Shown here: one piece after another, positions 8,557 through 17,826 of the stretch
Layout of the letters: every line of letters begins with the position of its first letter
Position numbering within the stretch: the stretch's first letter is position 1
NCBI RefSeq assembly: GCF_007829835.1
Contig: NZ_VIWP01000002.1
Span: 372,001-436,000 of the forward strand
DNA from: Neorhizobium alkalisoli
GTDB lineage: Bacteria > Pseudomonadota > Alphaproteobacteria > Rhizobiales > Rhizobiaceae
Direction: 5' to 3'
DNA length: 64,000 nucleotides
Program-made: the position numbers and the translations under genes
The notes under the pieces: generated by a model
Databases searched by the model: none
What the model was told of the DNA's origin: nothing
The model's input: the letters and a program-made list of their open reading frames with translations, nothing else

Positions 8557-10044
8557 TCAGTGACCTGTCGGAGCAGACAGGGAAGCATGCTCCTTGTCGT
8601 GCAGGGCGAAGCGGTCGATCATACTGGCGCTTGCCTCATTTGCGCCCCTCACCTCGACCGAAACTCCACGGCGGCGGAATTTCAGGACGACCTGATCAAG
8701 CGCGCCGATGGCCGAGATATCCCAGAGGTGCGCATTGCCGACATCGATCGTGACCCGCTCGACCGGCTCGGCGAAATCGAAGGCGGAGAGAAAGTTTTCG
8801 ACGGAGGCAAAGAAGATCTGCCCCTCGACCAGATAGTGCCTCTCCTTGCCATCCGAAGACAGGTTTGAAGAAACCCGGAACAGACGGGCGACCTTTCCGG
8901 CGAAGAAGACGCCGGAGAGAAGCACGCCGACGATGACGCCCTTGGAGAGATCCTGGGTGGCAAGCACGGTGCCGACCGTTGCCAGCATGACGATCGAAGA
9001 TGTGCCGGGATGGCGTTTCAGATCGACGATCGATTTCCACGAAAACGTGCCGATCGACACCATGATCATGACAGCGACAAGCGCCGCCACCGGCACGACG
9101 CGCAGGACATCATCAAGAACGAGAAGCAGCACGAGAAGGAAGGCGCCGGCAATGAAGGTCGAGAGACGGCCACGGCCACCCGAAGTGACGTTGATCACCG
9201 ACTGGCCGATCATCGCGCAGCCGCCCATGCCGCCGAACAGGGCGGCGACGATATTGCCTGCCCCCTGCCCGGCGCATTCCTGGCTCTTACTGCTCGTCGT
9301 ATCGGTCATCTCATCGACGATCTGCGCCGTCAGCAGCGATTCCAGCAGACCGACAGCGGCGAGCGCGACAGAATAGGGAAAGATGATCCGCAGCGTCTCG
9401 AAGGTCAGGGGCACATCCGGCCAAGCGAAGGCCGGCAGCGTCGTCGGCATCTCGCCGAGATCTGCGACAGTCGGCACATGGATGCCGAAGCCGAGCGCGA
9501 TCAGGGTCACGACGACGATCGCCACCAGGGGCGAAGGGATCGCCTTGGTCAGATAGGGAAAGAGATAGATGACAGCGAGTGCCACGGCGATCAGCAGATA
9601 GGTGACTTCAGGCACATGGATGAGCTGTGGCAGCTGGGCCATGAAGATCAGGATCGCCAGCGAATTGACGAAGCCGGTCATGACCGATTTCGAGACGAAA
9701 CGCATCAACCGGCTGAGCTTCAGCATGCCCGCAATGATCTGCAGGATGCCCATCAGGATGGTTGCGGCAAACAGATATTGGATGCCGTGGTCGCGGACCA
9801 ACGGCCCCATCAGGACGGCGGTGGAGGCGGTGGCCGCCGAAATCATCGCCGGACGCCCGCCGGTGATCGCGGTGACACAGGCAATCGCTACGGAAGCGAA
9901 GAGGCCGACCTTGGGATCGACACCGGCGATGACGGAAAAGCCGACGGCTTCGGGGATCAGGGCGAGCGCCACGACGATGCCGGAGAGAATGTCAGCGCGA
10001 ATGTTGGGAAACCATTCGCGGCGATAGGTGGAAAAAGCGTTCAT
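8557..10044 (-). CDS. SulP family inorganic anion transporter with STAS domain
   Basis: SulP/SLC26 proteins carry sulfate, bicarbonate or similar anions across the inner membrane. The 495-residue protein begins with [20 protein letters not shown], the hallmark first segment, followed by about 10-12 membrane helices. A cytoplasmic STAS domain follows at about 400-485 ([20 protein letters not shown]). The substrate cannot be read from the sequence. I chose the ATG at 10044 ([11 protein letters not shown]); an upstream in-frame start at 10164 would add 40 residues without the family look. It converges with the secreted-protein gene. Confidence 0.88.
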   Translation of the reverse strand: MNAFSTYRREWFPNIRADILSGIVVALALIPEAVGFSVIAGVDPKVGLFASVAIACVTAITGGRPAMISAATASTAVLMGPLVRDHGIQYLFAATILMGILQIIAGMLKLSRLMRFVSKSVMTGFVNSLAILIFMAQLPQLIHVPEVTYLLIAVALAVIYLFPYLTKAIPSPLVAIVVVTLIALGFGIHVPTVADLGEMPTTLPAFAWPDVPLTFETLRIIFPYSVALAAVGLLESLLTAQIVDEMTDTTSSKSQECAGQGAGNIVAALFGGMGGCAMIGQSVINVTSGGRGRLSTFIAGAFLLVLLLVLDDVLRVVPVAALVAVMIMVSIGTFSWKSIVDLKRHPGTSSIVMLATVGTVLATQDLSKGVIVGVLLSGVFFAGKVARLFRVSSNLSSDGKERHYLVEGQIFFASVENFLSAFDFAEPVERVTIDVGNAHLWDISAIGALDQVVLKFRRRGVSVEVRGANEASASMIDRFALHDKEHASLSAPTGH

Positions 10045-10291
10045 GGGTTTTGGATTTTTCGCAAAAGGGAACGCATCCGCCGGGAAGAAATCCTGGTGTG
10101 ATTTTCGTCTTGAAAAAGGCTGATGCTTTGCGTTGTCCGGCGGATCGGCGGCCGGAAGAGCCACCCGGGAGTTTCACCCGAGTCCTTGTGGTGGGAAAGC
10201 TATAGCGGGGAATAACGAGACTGGCAAATGCCGGGATTGCCGATGCAATTTTTGCGTTTATCATGGTCCGCATAAAACATCGGGGGCTGTG

Positions 10292-10530
10292 ATGAATGAG
10301 ATTGCAAGGAGAACTTTGGTTAATAACGAGCGACTGAAATTACTGGCGACATTCGTGAATGGAATTGGGATAGCGACATTTGCCGTAGGAGGACTTACCC
10401 CATGATATCGAGCCTATAGGGCACCAACGGCATCTCAAAAGCCGTCTTGCTAACAAGCTCGATTTGTATTTTGGGCGCCTTCGCAATACATTATGTTGGA
10501 AGTCTATTTCTCAGGAGGCTCGTATCATGA
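10292..10530 (+). pseudogene. decayed small membrane protein gene (frameshift plus nonsense)
   Basis: Reading from ATG 10292 gives 37 residues (MNEIARRTLVNNERLKLLATF, then GIGIATFAVGGLTP) before TGA at 10403-10405. One base out of frame, the sequence continues as ISSL, a TAG stop, then GTNGISKAVLLTSSICILG and AIHYVGSLFLRRLVS, ending at TGA 10528-10530. Restoring one base near 10402 and reading the TAG as Tyr would give a coherent protein of about 78 residues with two membrane helices. It ends with an ATGA overlap on the next ORF. Sequencing error is an alternative, but two separate lesions argue for real decay. Confidence 0.55.
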
Positions 10531-10640
10531 ACACATTGCAAATTGCGTCGATGCTGTTGATGCCGGTTTCCGGACTCGCGTTCGCCTTGGTGGCCCTCTA
10601 CATTGTCAACCGCAAGTTCGGCCACGATCACCGCGACTGA
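10527..10640 (+). CDS. 37-residue single-pass membrane peptide
   Basis: This short ORF encodes one hydrophobic helix (LQIASMLLMPVSGLAFALVA, about residues 4-28) followed by the polar tail NRKFGHDHRD. It is preceded by AGGAGG at 10512-10517, about 9 bases before the ATG. The ATG overlaps the stop of the upstream decayed frame (ATGA), as expected for a coupled pair of small membrane proteins. No function is known to me. Being intact while its partner is broken, it is either independently useful or newly orphaned. Confidence 0.55.
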   Translation: MNTLQIASMLLMPVSGLAFALVALYIVNRKFGHDHRD

Positions 10641-10666
10641 GCCATTCTTGCAAATCGACATGAATT

Positions 10667-10694
10667 GGCCGGCACTCTATTGTTGGCGCCGGCC
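10667..10694. terminator. GC-rich hairpin after the small membrane ORFs
   Basis: GGCCGGC (10667-10673) pairs perfectly with GCCGGCC (10688-10694) around a 14-base loop, between the 37-residue ORF (plus) and the convergent DUF1236 gene (minus). There is no clear T-run, so termination is only likely, not certain. Confidence 0.4.
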
Positions 10695-10734
10695 TTAAAG
10701 CTCCATGATATCTGCTTAAGCGCAACCGCGTCGG

Positions 10735-11055
10735 TCACTCCAGAACCTGGATCACCGTATGGGTCTGCGGATCTACGATCACGCGGCGCTCATTGACGAC
10801 GGTATAGCCGTAATTGTCGTACCCCTGGACCGGACGTACCTCGACAGTATCCGGCAGGACGCGGCCGACAAGGACATCGCCTTCGTAAGGCACCGATTCG
10901 ACCTGCTGTTCCATCACATAGGTGCGGACCTGACCGGGCATGACCACGGTGGAATTGGTCACCGTCGGATCCTGGGTGATGACCATGGTCTGGGCCATTG
11001 CGGTGCCCGAAAGGGCCATGAGGGCGGCCGAGGCAGCCAGAACGATCTTGCGCAT
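10735..11055 (-). CDS. DUF1236 domain-containing secreted protein
   Basis: The 106-residue protein has a Sec signal peptide (1-21, ending SGTAMA) and a DUF1236 domain of about 80 residues (VLPDTVEVRPVQGYDNYGYT, then a C-terminal RRVIVDPQTHTVIQVL). DUF1236 proteins are short exported proteins common in rhizobia with no assigned role; the position suggests the periplasm. A purine-rich Shine-Dalgarno (AGGGAGAA) precedes the ATG. It is a single gene, divergent from the P450 gene. Confidence 0.8.
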   Translation of the reverse strand: MRKIVLAASAALMALSGTAMAQTMVITQDPTVTNSTVVMPGQVRTYVMEQQVESVPYEGDVLVGRVLPDTVEVRPVQGYDNYGYTVVNERRVIVDPQTHTVIQVLE

Positions 11056-11283
11056 AGTGCTTCTCCCTTAGGTTTCTGCTGGGTGGTAAACACAAGCGGC
11101 AGGATATGGTTCCGTTTCCTCCTCTGCCTTCGTTGTGCGCTGCATCATGGCTTTCATTCCCGTGGCCCGATGCAGCTTGACGAAACGGCGCCTGCGGGCG
11201 ATGACAGTTTTGACCTGCCTTCGGGCAGCAAGGGGTGTCGATGACTGCGGGGGCGCAGGCATCGCTTGAGATGGTGAAACTGC

Positions 11284-12699
11284 ATGTTGTCCTGGCTTGC
11301 TCCGCCAATCGATACGATCGAACGGCTGGACACGAGCGCGCAGAGCTTCGAGCCGGCGCGTACCGATTATTACAAAGGCAAGCCCGGGCGGCAGGTGCAG
11401 CGCCTGCTGACCGCGCGCAAGGATTTTCTGGCCGTCTGGCGGGCAGCCGATTACCAGCAGAAGGTCTCGGGCCTCAAAATCTTCGGGCGGCAGGTGGTCA
11501 CGGTCAACTCACCTGAAGCGATCAAGTATGTCGTGGCGACCCGCCATGACAATTTCGAGCGCAAGACGCCGCAGATGCGCCGGGCGCTGGAATATCTGCT
11601 GGGCGACGGCCTGTTCATTTCCGATGGCGAGACCTGGAAGAACCGGCGTCCGCTGGTCTCCGATATCGTCCACAAGAACCGCGTGCCGGCCTTCGGCTCG
11701 ATCATGACCGACACGTCGCTCGAGCTGGTCAAGCGCTGGGAGACGCTCGGCGAAGGCGCGTCCGTCAACGCGCTTTACGAAATGGCTGGTCTCACGGCGG
11801 AAATCATCTCGCGCAGCGTGTTCGGCAACGATCTTGGCGAAGATGCTGCCAATGCCGTCACCGAAGGGTTCACCAGCTATCAGTCGCTGATCGACAGTAT
11901 CAATATCGGCTATTTCCTCGGTTTCGACGAAGGCCTGCCGCAGTTGCGCACGCCGTCGCTGCGCCGCTCGGTCAAGCGCATCCACCAGATCATCGACCGG
12001 GTCATCGAAGACCATCTCGCCGGCAAGGGCGACGACAATTCCATGGTCGAGCTCCTGATCCGCCGGCAGGCCCGCAATCCGGAACTGAAGCTCGACGTGG
12101 TGGCGCTGCGCAACGAGGCCGCGACCATCTTCATGGCCGGCCACGAGACGACGGCCGCGACGCTGACATGGGCCTGGTATCTCCTCTCCCGCGCACCATG
12201 GATCGAGGAAGCCGTGCATGCGGAAATCGAGGCAGTCTGCGGCTCCAACCCGCCAACGGTCGACGACGTGCCGAAGCTGAAATGGTGTTCGGCCGTGATC
12301 GAGGAAACGCTTCGGCTCTATCCGCCGGTGCCGATCCTGGCACGGCAGGCGAAGGAGGCGGACAAGGTCGGCAATCTCGAGGTGGAACGCGCCTCGCTGC
12401 TGCTGATCGTGCCGTGGATCCTGCACCGCACCGCTTCGCTGTTCGACCGCCCGCATGAATTCCGCCCGGAGCGGTTCATGGAAGGCAAGAGGCCTATCCC
12501 CTACAGCTATATTCCATTTGCGGCAGGCCCCCGCGTCTGCCCCGGCCTGCAGTTCGGACTGACCGAAGCGATCCTCTGCCTTGCCGTCATCGCCCAGCGT
12601 TTTCGCGTACGCGTCAGGGAAGATCACAAGGTTGAACCGGTCTGCCGGCTGACGCTCAGACCGCGCGGCGGCCTGCCCGTGACCCTGCACAAGCGCTGA
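11284..12699 (+). CDS. cytochrome P450
   Basis: This 471-residue haem monooxygenase has all P450 signatures. The I-helix motif AGHETTAATLTWAW lies at about 285-298, the K-helix ETLRLYPP at about 341-348 (Glu341, Arg344), and the haem loop FAAGPRVCPGLQFG has the axial Cys at about 419. It has no N-terminal membrane anchor, so it is soluble, and no ferredoxin or reductase gene is adjacent. The general look (long-chain, CYP4/CYP102-like I and K helices) fits a fatty-acid-type substrate, which is an inference. The stop lies 7 bp before an acyltransferase gene, so the two are probably one operon. Confidence 0.93.
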   Translation: MLSWLAPPIDTIERLDTSAQSFEPARTDYYKGKPGRQVQRLLTARKDFLAVWRAADYQQKVSGLKIFGRQVVTVNSPEAIKYVVATRHDNFERKTPQMRRALEYLLGDGLFISDGETWKNRRPLVSDIVHKNRVPAFGSIMTDTSLELVKRWETLGEGASVNALYEMAGLTAEIISRSVFGNDLGEDAANAVTEGFTSYQSLIDSINIGYFLGFDEGLPQLRTPSLRRSVKRIHQIIDRVIEDHLAGKGDDNSMVELLIRRQARNPELKLDVVALRNEAATIFMAGHETTAATLTWAWYLLSRAPWIEEAVHAEIEAVCGSNPPTVDDVPKLKWCSAVIEETLRLYPPVPILARQAKEADKVGNLEVERASLLLIVPWILHRTASLFDRPHEFRPERFMEGKRPIPYSYIPFAAGPRVCPGLQFGLTEAILCLAVIAQRFRVRVREDHKVEPVCRLTLRPRGGLPVTLHKR

Positions 12700-12706
12700 G
12701 ACACGG

Positions 12707-13711
12707 ATGGCAGAGCCCGAATCGAAAGAGATACCGCTGCGCAAGCGAAAAGCCTGGATGTTTTCGCAGAGCGAGGCACCGAGGCTTTCCGCCCTGTTCG
12801 AAAGCCCGGAAGGCCGGAAGAAATTCTGGCGCTACTGGGTGAAGGACAATCTCGTCAACGGTATCGATCTTGCCGTCCATTTCGGCCTCAAGCTGATCCC
12901 GATGGATGCGGCCTCGAATTTCGGCGCCTGGCTCGGCCCCTTTGCCCTGCCCCGTTTCCACAAGACCGCGATCAGGCGCGGCCGGGCGACACTCGCCCGC
13001 CTTCTGCCGGAAAAAAGCGAAGCCGAACGCGACGCCATTCTCTATCGCAACTGGCAGGCACAGGGCCGGCTGATGACGGAGTTTTCCGCGATCAACCGGC
13101 TGCGCGGCCATATGGACCGGATCCAGCTGCACAATTTCGAGCGTCTCAGGGATACGGCCAAGGCCGGACCTGTGGTCGTCGTCGGCATGCATCTCGGCAA
13201 TTGGGAAATCGGACCGCTGATCCTCAGCACCGCGGGCCTGCAGCCCAACATCAATTACATCCCACCATCCGGCCGTGCCAAAGCCTGGATTTCGCGTCGC
13301 GTTCGCCTGAAGGCCGGCGTCGCCTTCCTGCCTCCGGGGCATCAGGGCACCCGCGCCTCCGTCAAGGTTTTGAAGGATGGCGGCATGGTCTCGATGTTCT
13401 GCGACGAAGGTGTTTCCGGAAAGATCCGCGGCCCCCTTTTCGGCCGGGCGCCGCATCAGGAAGGCAATCTCGCCGTCGCCGTGCGGCTGGCGCGGATGAC
13501 GGGTGCAAAAATCTGCCCCTGGTACAATCTGCGCGGCAAAGGTTTTCGCTTCGACGCCTACTTTCTGCCGCCGATCGAGCTGCCGCCGGAAGACAAGCCG
13601 GGCGCCCGGCTGGCCGAGGATATTCTGATGCTGAACGGCGTGATCGAGCCGGTTATCTCGGCGCATCTCGACCAGTGGTATTTTCTGGATAACAGCCTGC
13701 CGGAGGGGTGA
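12707..13711 (+). CDS. lipid A/lysophospholipid acyltransferase, LpxL/HtrB family
   Basis: The 334-residue protein belongs to the lauroyl/myristoyl acyltransferases that add acyloxyacyl chains to lipid A at the inner membrane. The HX4E catalytic motif is seen in GMHLGNWEIG at about residues 164-173. A second conserved block is around CDEGVSGKIRGPLFGR. It follows the P450 by 7 bp, so the pair may make or modify a special acyl chain, but that is an inference. Which acyl group it transfers cannot be read. The start ATG is the first after the P450 stop. Confidence 0.8.
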   Translation: MAEPESKEIPLRKRKAWMFSQSEAPRLSALFESPEGRKKFWRYWVKDNLVNGIDLAVHFGLKLIPMDAASNFGAWLGPFALPRFHKTAIRRGRATLARLLPEKSEAERDAILYRNWQAQGRLMTEFSAINRLRGHMDRIQLHNFERLRDTAKAGPVVVVGMHLGNWEIGPLILSTAGLQPNINYIPPSGRAKAWISRRVRLKAGVAFLPPGHQGTRASVKVLKDGGMVSMFCDEGVSGKIRGPLFGRAPHQEGNLAVAVRLARMTGAKICPWYNLRGKGFRFDAYFLPPIELPPEDKPGARLAEDILMLNGVIEPVISAHLDQWYFLDNSLPEG

Positions 13712-13736
13712 TCGCTACTCCGCAGCAAATTCGTCC

Positions 13737-13922
13737 TTAAGTGGACGGTGGCTGCTGTCGGCGCTCGGCCTTCACATATTTGGCGATAACCGTAGCCAGT
13801 TCTTCTTCGCTTGCGAATTCGCAACGATCAGCCTCAGCCAAACCAGCTTCAATCTCGGCAATCTGCGAGAGATTTATCGCGGTCTCTTCAGCGACCTGTG
13901 CGGTAAAATCAACCATCGGCAT
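13737..13922 (-). CDS. orphan CopG/RHH-type antitoxin
   Basis: The 61-residue protein resembles antitoxins that pair with ParE/RelE toxins. An N-terminal strand-helix part (VDFTAQVAEETAINLSQIAE) is followed by the typical EIEAGLAEADR...FASEEEL...VIAKYVKA tail. No toxin gene follows: the next 25 bp run into the end of the acyltransferase gene. It is therefore either an orphan that acts on a distant toxin or a relic. An in-frame ATG at 13916 is an equally likely start. Confidence 0.6.
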   Translation of the reverse strand: MPMVDFTAQVAEETAINLSQIAEIEAGLAEADRCEFASEEELATVIAKYVKAERRQQPPST

Positions 13923-13998
13923 CGCTTTCGTTAGGACATCACGATTAGCGGTGAACGAATGCCTTTCGTCAAGATTTCTCGAGTCAGAACAGCGCGCA

Positions 13999-14028
13999 CA
14001 AAAAAGCCCGGATCGCTCCGGGCCTTTT
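13999..14028 (-). terminator. rho-independent terminator of aspS
   Basis: AAAAGCCCGGA-TCGC-TCCGGGCCTTTT forms a GC-rich stem with A and T runs on both sides, 25 bp past the aspS stop on the minus strand. The poly-U on that strand makes it the aspS terminator. Confidence 0.85.
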
Positions 14029-14051
14029 CAATCTCATTCCACCAAAGACCC

Positions 14052-15842
14052 TCAGTCCTTCTTCTGCGGCGGCATGACGCGCAGGGAGAGCTCCATCAGC
14101 TGCTTCGGCGTTGCCGGCGAAGGTGCGTTCATCAGAAGATCCTGTGCCTGCTGGTTCATCGGGAACAGGGTGATTTCGCGCAGGTTCTTGGCGCCGAGCA
14201 GGAGCATGACGACGCGGTCGATGCCGAAGGCGCAGCCGCCGTGCGGAGGGGCGCCGTACTGGAAGGCACGGTACATGCCGCCAAAACGTTCTTCCACGTC
14301 CGTCTGGCTGAGGCCGACCAGTTCGAAGGCCTTGACCATGGCTTCCGGCGACTGGTTACGGATGGAGCCCGAGGCAATTTCGAAACCGTTGCAGACCGCG
14401 TCGTACTGATAGGCCTTGAGCGACAGCGGATCCTGGGTCTGTAGCGCTTCGAGACCGCCCTGCGGCATCGAGAAGGGGTTGTGGGCGAAGTCGATCTTCT
14501 TGTCTTCCTCGCTCCATTCGTAGAACGGGAAGTCGATGATCCAGCACAGTTCGAACCGGTCGCGATCGACGAGGTTGAGGTCTTCGCCGGCCTTGGTGCG
14601 GGCTTCGCCTGCAAACTTGTAGAACTTTGCCGGTTCGCCGGCGACGAAGAAGGCGGCATCGCCGGCTTCAAGGCCGAGCTGGACGCGGAGCGCTTCGGTG
14701 CGCTCTTCGCCAATGTTCTTGGCGAGCGGACCGGAACCACCGACCTTGCCGTCTTCTTCCTTCCAGAAGATGTAGCCGAGGCCCGGCTGGCCGAGCGACT
14801 GCGCCCAGGCGTTCATGCGGTCGCAGAATGCGCGGGAGCCGCCGGTCTTGGCCGGGATCGCCCAGACTTCGACCTTCGGGTTGGACGCGATCATGCCGGC
14901 AAACACCTTGAAGCCGGAGCCGGCAAAGTGGTCGGTGACGGCCTGCATCTCGATCGGGTTGCGCAGGTCCGGCTTGTCGGAACCGTATTTGCGGATCGCG
15001 ACGTCATAAGGAATGCGCGGCCAGTCCTTGGTGACCGGCTTGCCTTCGGCGAACTGCTCAAAGACCGAGGTCATGATCGGGGCCATCGTATCCCAGACGT
15101 CTTCCTGGGTGACGAAGCTCATTTCCAGGTCGAGCTGGTAGAATTCGCCCGGCAGACGGTCGGCACGCGGGTCTTCGTCGCGGAAGCAGGGTGCGATCTG
15201 GAAGTAACGGTCGAAACCGGCCACCATCAGCAGCTGCTTGTACTGCTGCGGCGCCTGCGGCAGGGCGAAGAATGTACCGGGATGGATACGGCTCGGCACG
15301 AGGAAGTCGCGCGCGCCTTCCGGCGAGGACGCCGTCAGGATCGGGGTCGTGTATTCGCCGAAACCGGCAGAGGTCATACGGTTGCGGATGTCGGAAATGA
15401 TCTGGCTGCGCTTGACGATGTTCTTGTGCAGCGTTTCGCGGCGCAGGTCGAGGAAGCGATATTTCAGGCGGATGTCTTCCGGGTAATCAGGCTCGCCGAA
15501 GACCGGCAGCGGCAGTTCCTTCGCTTCGGACAGGATCTCGATATCCTGGGCGTAAAGTTCGATCTCGCCGGTCGCCATGTTCTTGTTGACGGTGTCTTCC
15601 GAACGCGCCTTGACGACACCGTCGATACGGATGACCCATTCGCCGCGAACGGTTTCGGCAGCCTTGAAGGCCGGGCTATCTGGATCGGCAACGACCTGGG
15701 TCATGCCGTAATGGTCGCGCAGGTCGATGAAGAGAACGCCGCCATGATCTCGGACACGGTGAACCCAGCCGGAAATACGGACATTGGAGCCGACATCCGA
15801 CTTGCGGAGGGCTGCACAGGTGTGGCTGCGGTAACGATGCAT
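14052..15842 (-). CDS. aspS: aspartyl-tRNA synthetase
   Basis: AspRS charges tRNA-Asp in the cytosol. The 596-residue protein has the OB-fold anticodon domain at 1-115 ([20 protein letters not shown]). The class II core includes motif 2 ([19 protein letters not shown]) and motif 3 ([11 protein letters not shown] near 545), and the bacterial GAD insertion lies between. This is the normal bacterial length. The start is the ATG at 15842 ([13 protein letters not shown]); upstream in-frame ATGs would add a basic tail foreign to the family. Alphaproteobacterial enzymes of this type are often non-discriminating and feed GatCAB; that is not shown here. Confidence 0.96.
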   Translation of the reverse strand: MHRYRSHTCAALRKSDVGSNVRISGWVHRVRDHGGVLFIDLRDHYGMTQVVADPDSPAFKAAETVRGEWVIRIDGVVKARSEDTVNKNMATGEIELYAQDIEILSEAKELPLPVFGEPDYPEDIRLKYRFLDLRRETLHKNIVKRSQIISDIRNRMTSAGFGEYTTPILTASSPEGARDFLVPSRIHPGTFFALPQAPQQYKQLLMVAGFDRYFQIAPCFRDEDPRADRLPGEFYQLDLEMSFVTQEDVWDTMAPIMTSVFEQFAEGKPVTKDWPRIPYDVAIRKYGSDKPDLRNPIEMQAVTDHFAGSGFKVFAGMIASNPKVEVWAIPAKTGGSRAFCDRMNAWAQSLGQPGLGYIFWKEEDGKVGGSGPLAKNIGEERTEALRVQLGLEAGDAAFFVAGEPAKFYKFAGEARTKAGEDLNLVDRDRFELCWIIDFPFYEWSEEDKKIDFAHNPFSMPQGGLEALQTQDPLSLKAYQYDAVCNGFEIASGSIRNQSPEAMVKAFELVGLSQTDVEERFGGMYRAFQYGAPPHGGCAFGIDRVVMLLLGAKNLREITLFPMNQQAQDLLMNAPSPATPKQLMELSLRVMPPQKKD

Positions 15843-16044
15843 TGTCTGATCCTGGACTGGTGCTTTTACGGTCTGTCGGCCTCGCGAAGCATGGCCGGCC
15901 GATATCATGGAAAATCGGCGCGAAAAGCGCACGGGTGCTCCGATTTGTCAAGGCTTTCGCGGCCAAGGGCACAGGTAAGGATACGCGCAGACGGGCTCGA
16001 AGGACAGGACCCGAAGTTGTGCATGCCCGGCAGTTGCGCGTCTC

Positions 16045-16956
16045 TCAGCCCTCGATCGCTCCTGCCGCGGCCAGCGGAAGGTTTTGGCTTTTCTTCGACA
16101 TGCGGCGCATTCCGACGGCAAGCGCAACACCGCTGACGACGATCAGCACGCCTCCGGCTACGACCGGCAGAGGCGGCACATCGGCAAAGAACAGGAAACC
16201 GAACAGGCACGCCCAACCAAGGCTCGAATATTCAATCGGCCCGACAAGGGAGGCCGGTGCAAAGCGGCAGGCTTCTACGAAAAACAGCTGGGCCAGATAG
16301 ATCTGTATGCCGAGCGCCAGCATCAGTCCCCAGTCATAGAGGCTCGAGGGCATCTGCCATGTTGCAAAGCCGACGCTGAGCGCCATGAAGACAAGACTGT
16401 TGGTGAAGAGCTGCACATCCGAGCTTTCGCGGGCGCCGCTCTTGCGGGTGAATACGACCGTGAGAGCCCAGAACAGCGCGGCTCCGAGCGAAAGTAGTGC
16501 TGCAAGCAGATCCGTATCGGCACCGGGATTGGCGGCGATTGCCGTTCCCACCAGACCGAGGATCACGGCAACCCAGTGGAGGCCATGGATTTTCTCGCCG
16601 AGCACGACGATCGACAGGAGCACAATCATCAGCGGCGCGGCGGAATAAAGCGTCGTCACATCGGCAAGCGGCATTCTGTTCGCAGCCACGTAGAAGAAAT
16701 AGGCGCAGAGAAATTGCAGCACGCCGCGGATCGCCGTCGGAAGCTTGTAGGGGCTAGCTACGAAACCCCGGACCGTTGCAGCCCTGCCAATACCGAGCGT
16801 GATCAGGAACATGACGAGGCTGCGCAGAAAGATCAGCTGCCAGATCGAATAGCCGGTGCCGAGCCATTTCATCGTCGCATAATGCAGCGAATAGGTGGCG
16901 TAACTGGCAAGCGCCAGGACGATGCCCAAAACTTTCCGGTCGGCAAAATGGCTCAT
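16045..16956 (-). CDS. DMT/EamA family permease
   Basis: The 303-residue inner-membrane protein has ten hydrophobic helices in two EamA repeats (about 10-140 and 155-280), with the usual repeat-end motifs NRMPLADVTTLYSAAPLMIV and FAPASLVGPIEYSSLGWA. EamA carriers move metabolites, drugs or amino acids; the substrate cannot be read. It is divergent from the TetR gene with 141 bp between the starts, so it is a plausible target of that regulator. Confidence 0.85.
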   Translation of the reverse strand: MSHFADRKVLGIVLALASYATYSLHYATMKWLGTGYSIWQLIFLRSLVMFLITLGIGRAATVRGFVASPYKLPTAIRGVLQFLCAYFFYVAANRMPLADVTTLYSAAPLMIVLLSIVVLGEKIHGLHWVAVILGLVGTAIAANPGADTDLLAALLSLGAALFWALTVVFTRKSGARESSDVQLFTNSLVFMALSVGFATWQMPSSLYDWGLMLALGIQIYLAQLFFVEACRFAPASLVGPIEYSSLGWACLFGFLFFADVPPLPVVAGGVLIVVSGVALAVGMRRMSKKSQNLPLAAAGAIEG

Positions 16957-17073
16957 CTCAACGGTCTTCCCTGCGACGGCTTGCGAAAACCACCCCGTGC
17001 CAGCCGATCACGAGGCGATCCGCATCGAGCACGCGGCCATTGGCGCGCGGGGCGGACGATGGTATGACTAGCC

Positions 17074-17087
17074 ACTAGTTAACTGGT
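17074..17087. promoter_or_regulatory. 14-bp palindromic operator between DMT and tetR
   Basis: ACTAGTTAACTGGT (17074-17087) is a palindrome with one mismatched pair, centred on GTTAAC. It lies 10 bp before the TetR start codon and about 120 bp before the divergent DMT transporter. This is the size and position expected of a TetR-family operator, so autorepression and control of the transporter are likely. Confidence 0.5.
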
Positions 17088-17097
17088 CTACTATCCC

Positions 17098-17700
17098 ATG
17101 TCCGACAAAAATAATCCGACCCGACAGAAGCTGATCGCAGAGGGGCTGAAATCGATGATCGTCAACGGATTTGACGGTATCGGGCTCAATGCGATCCTCG
17201 ACGCTGCGGGCGTGCCGAAGGGTTCCTTCTATTACTTCTTCAAGAGCAAGGAGGCGTTTGCCGGCGCCATTCTTGAAGAGTATGAGCGGGTCTATGTCGA
17301 CCTGCGCAATGATATTCTCGGCGATCTGTCGCATAGCCCGCTTCAGCGGCTTAGAAACTATTTTGACGAGGTCGAGCGGATCCACCGAGCCGAAACGCCA
17401 CTCGGCGGCTGTCTCTATGGCGTGTTGAGCCAGACGGCCGCGACGCGCAGCCCGGAATTCAAGGCCAAGCTGGCGCAAGTGTTTTTCCGTTGGGAGACAC
17501 AGTTGGGTGGCCTGCTGGAAGAAGCCCGTTCCGCAGGCGAAATCGATCCGGCGCTCGATACGAAAGAGGCTGCGGCTTTTCTGATCGATGCCTATGAGGG
17601 AATGCTGGTGCGGATGAAGGTTGACGGCGAAGGTGATGCCTTCGATCGCTTCCGCCGTTTTGCCTTCGGTGCGCTTGCGACAAGAAAACAGGCCTCCTGA
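17098..17700 (+). CDS. TetR/AcrR family transcriptional regulator
   Basis: The 200-residue protein has an N-terminal TetR HTH at about 8-55 (GFDGIGLNAILDAAGVPKGS, then FYYFFKSKEAFAGAILEEYE). The larger ligand-binding domain resembles the NemR-like group, with a GGCLYGVLS cysteine segment near 102-110. Such regulators usually repress an adjacent transporter, and the DMT permease lies divergent from it. No strong Shine-Dalgarno sequence precedes the ATG. The next gene, an MFS carrier 126 bp downstream on the same strand, could also be a target. Confidence 0.88.
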   Translation: MSDKNNPTRQKLIAEGLKSMIVNGFDGIGLNAILDAAGVPKGSFYYFFKSKEAFAGAILEEYERVYVDLRNDILGDLSHSPLQRLRNYFDEVERIHRAETPLGGCLYGVLSQTAATRSPEFKAKLAQVFFRWETQLGGLLEEARSAGEIDPALDTKEAAAFLIDAYEGMLVRMKVDGEGDAFDRFRRFAFGALATRKQAS

Positions 17701-17826
17701 TCACGATCATCGCGCGCAAATCGCAGAGCGTGACCATATCGCGTCGCTTCTGGCCTGTCGCAGCCCTGCCAGTCAGGATAGAGATTCGGCAAAGAGAAAC
17801 ATTGCGAATCCCCTCGCCGGTTGCAG

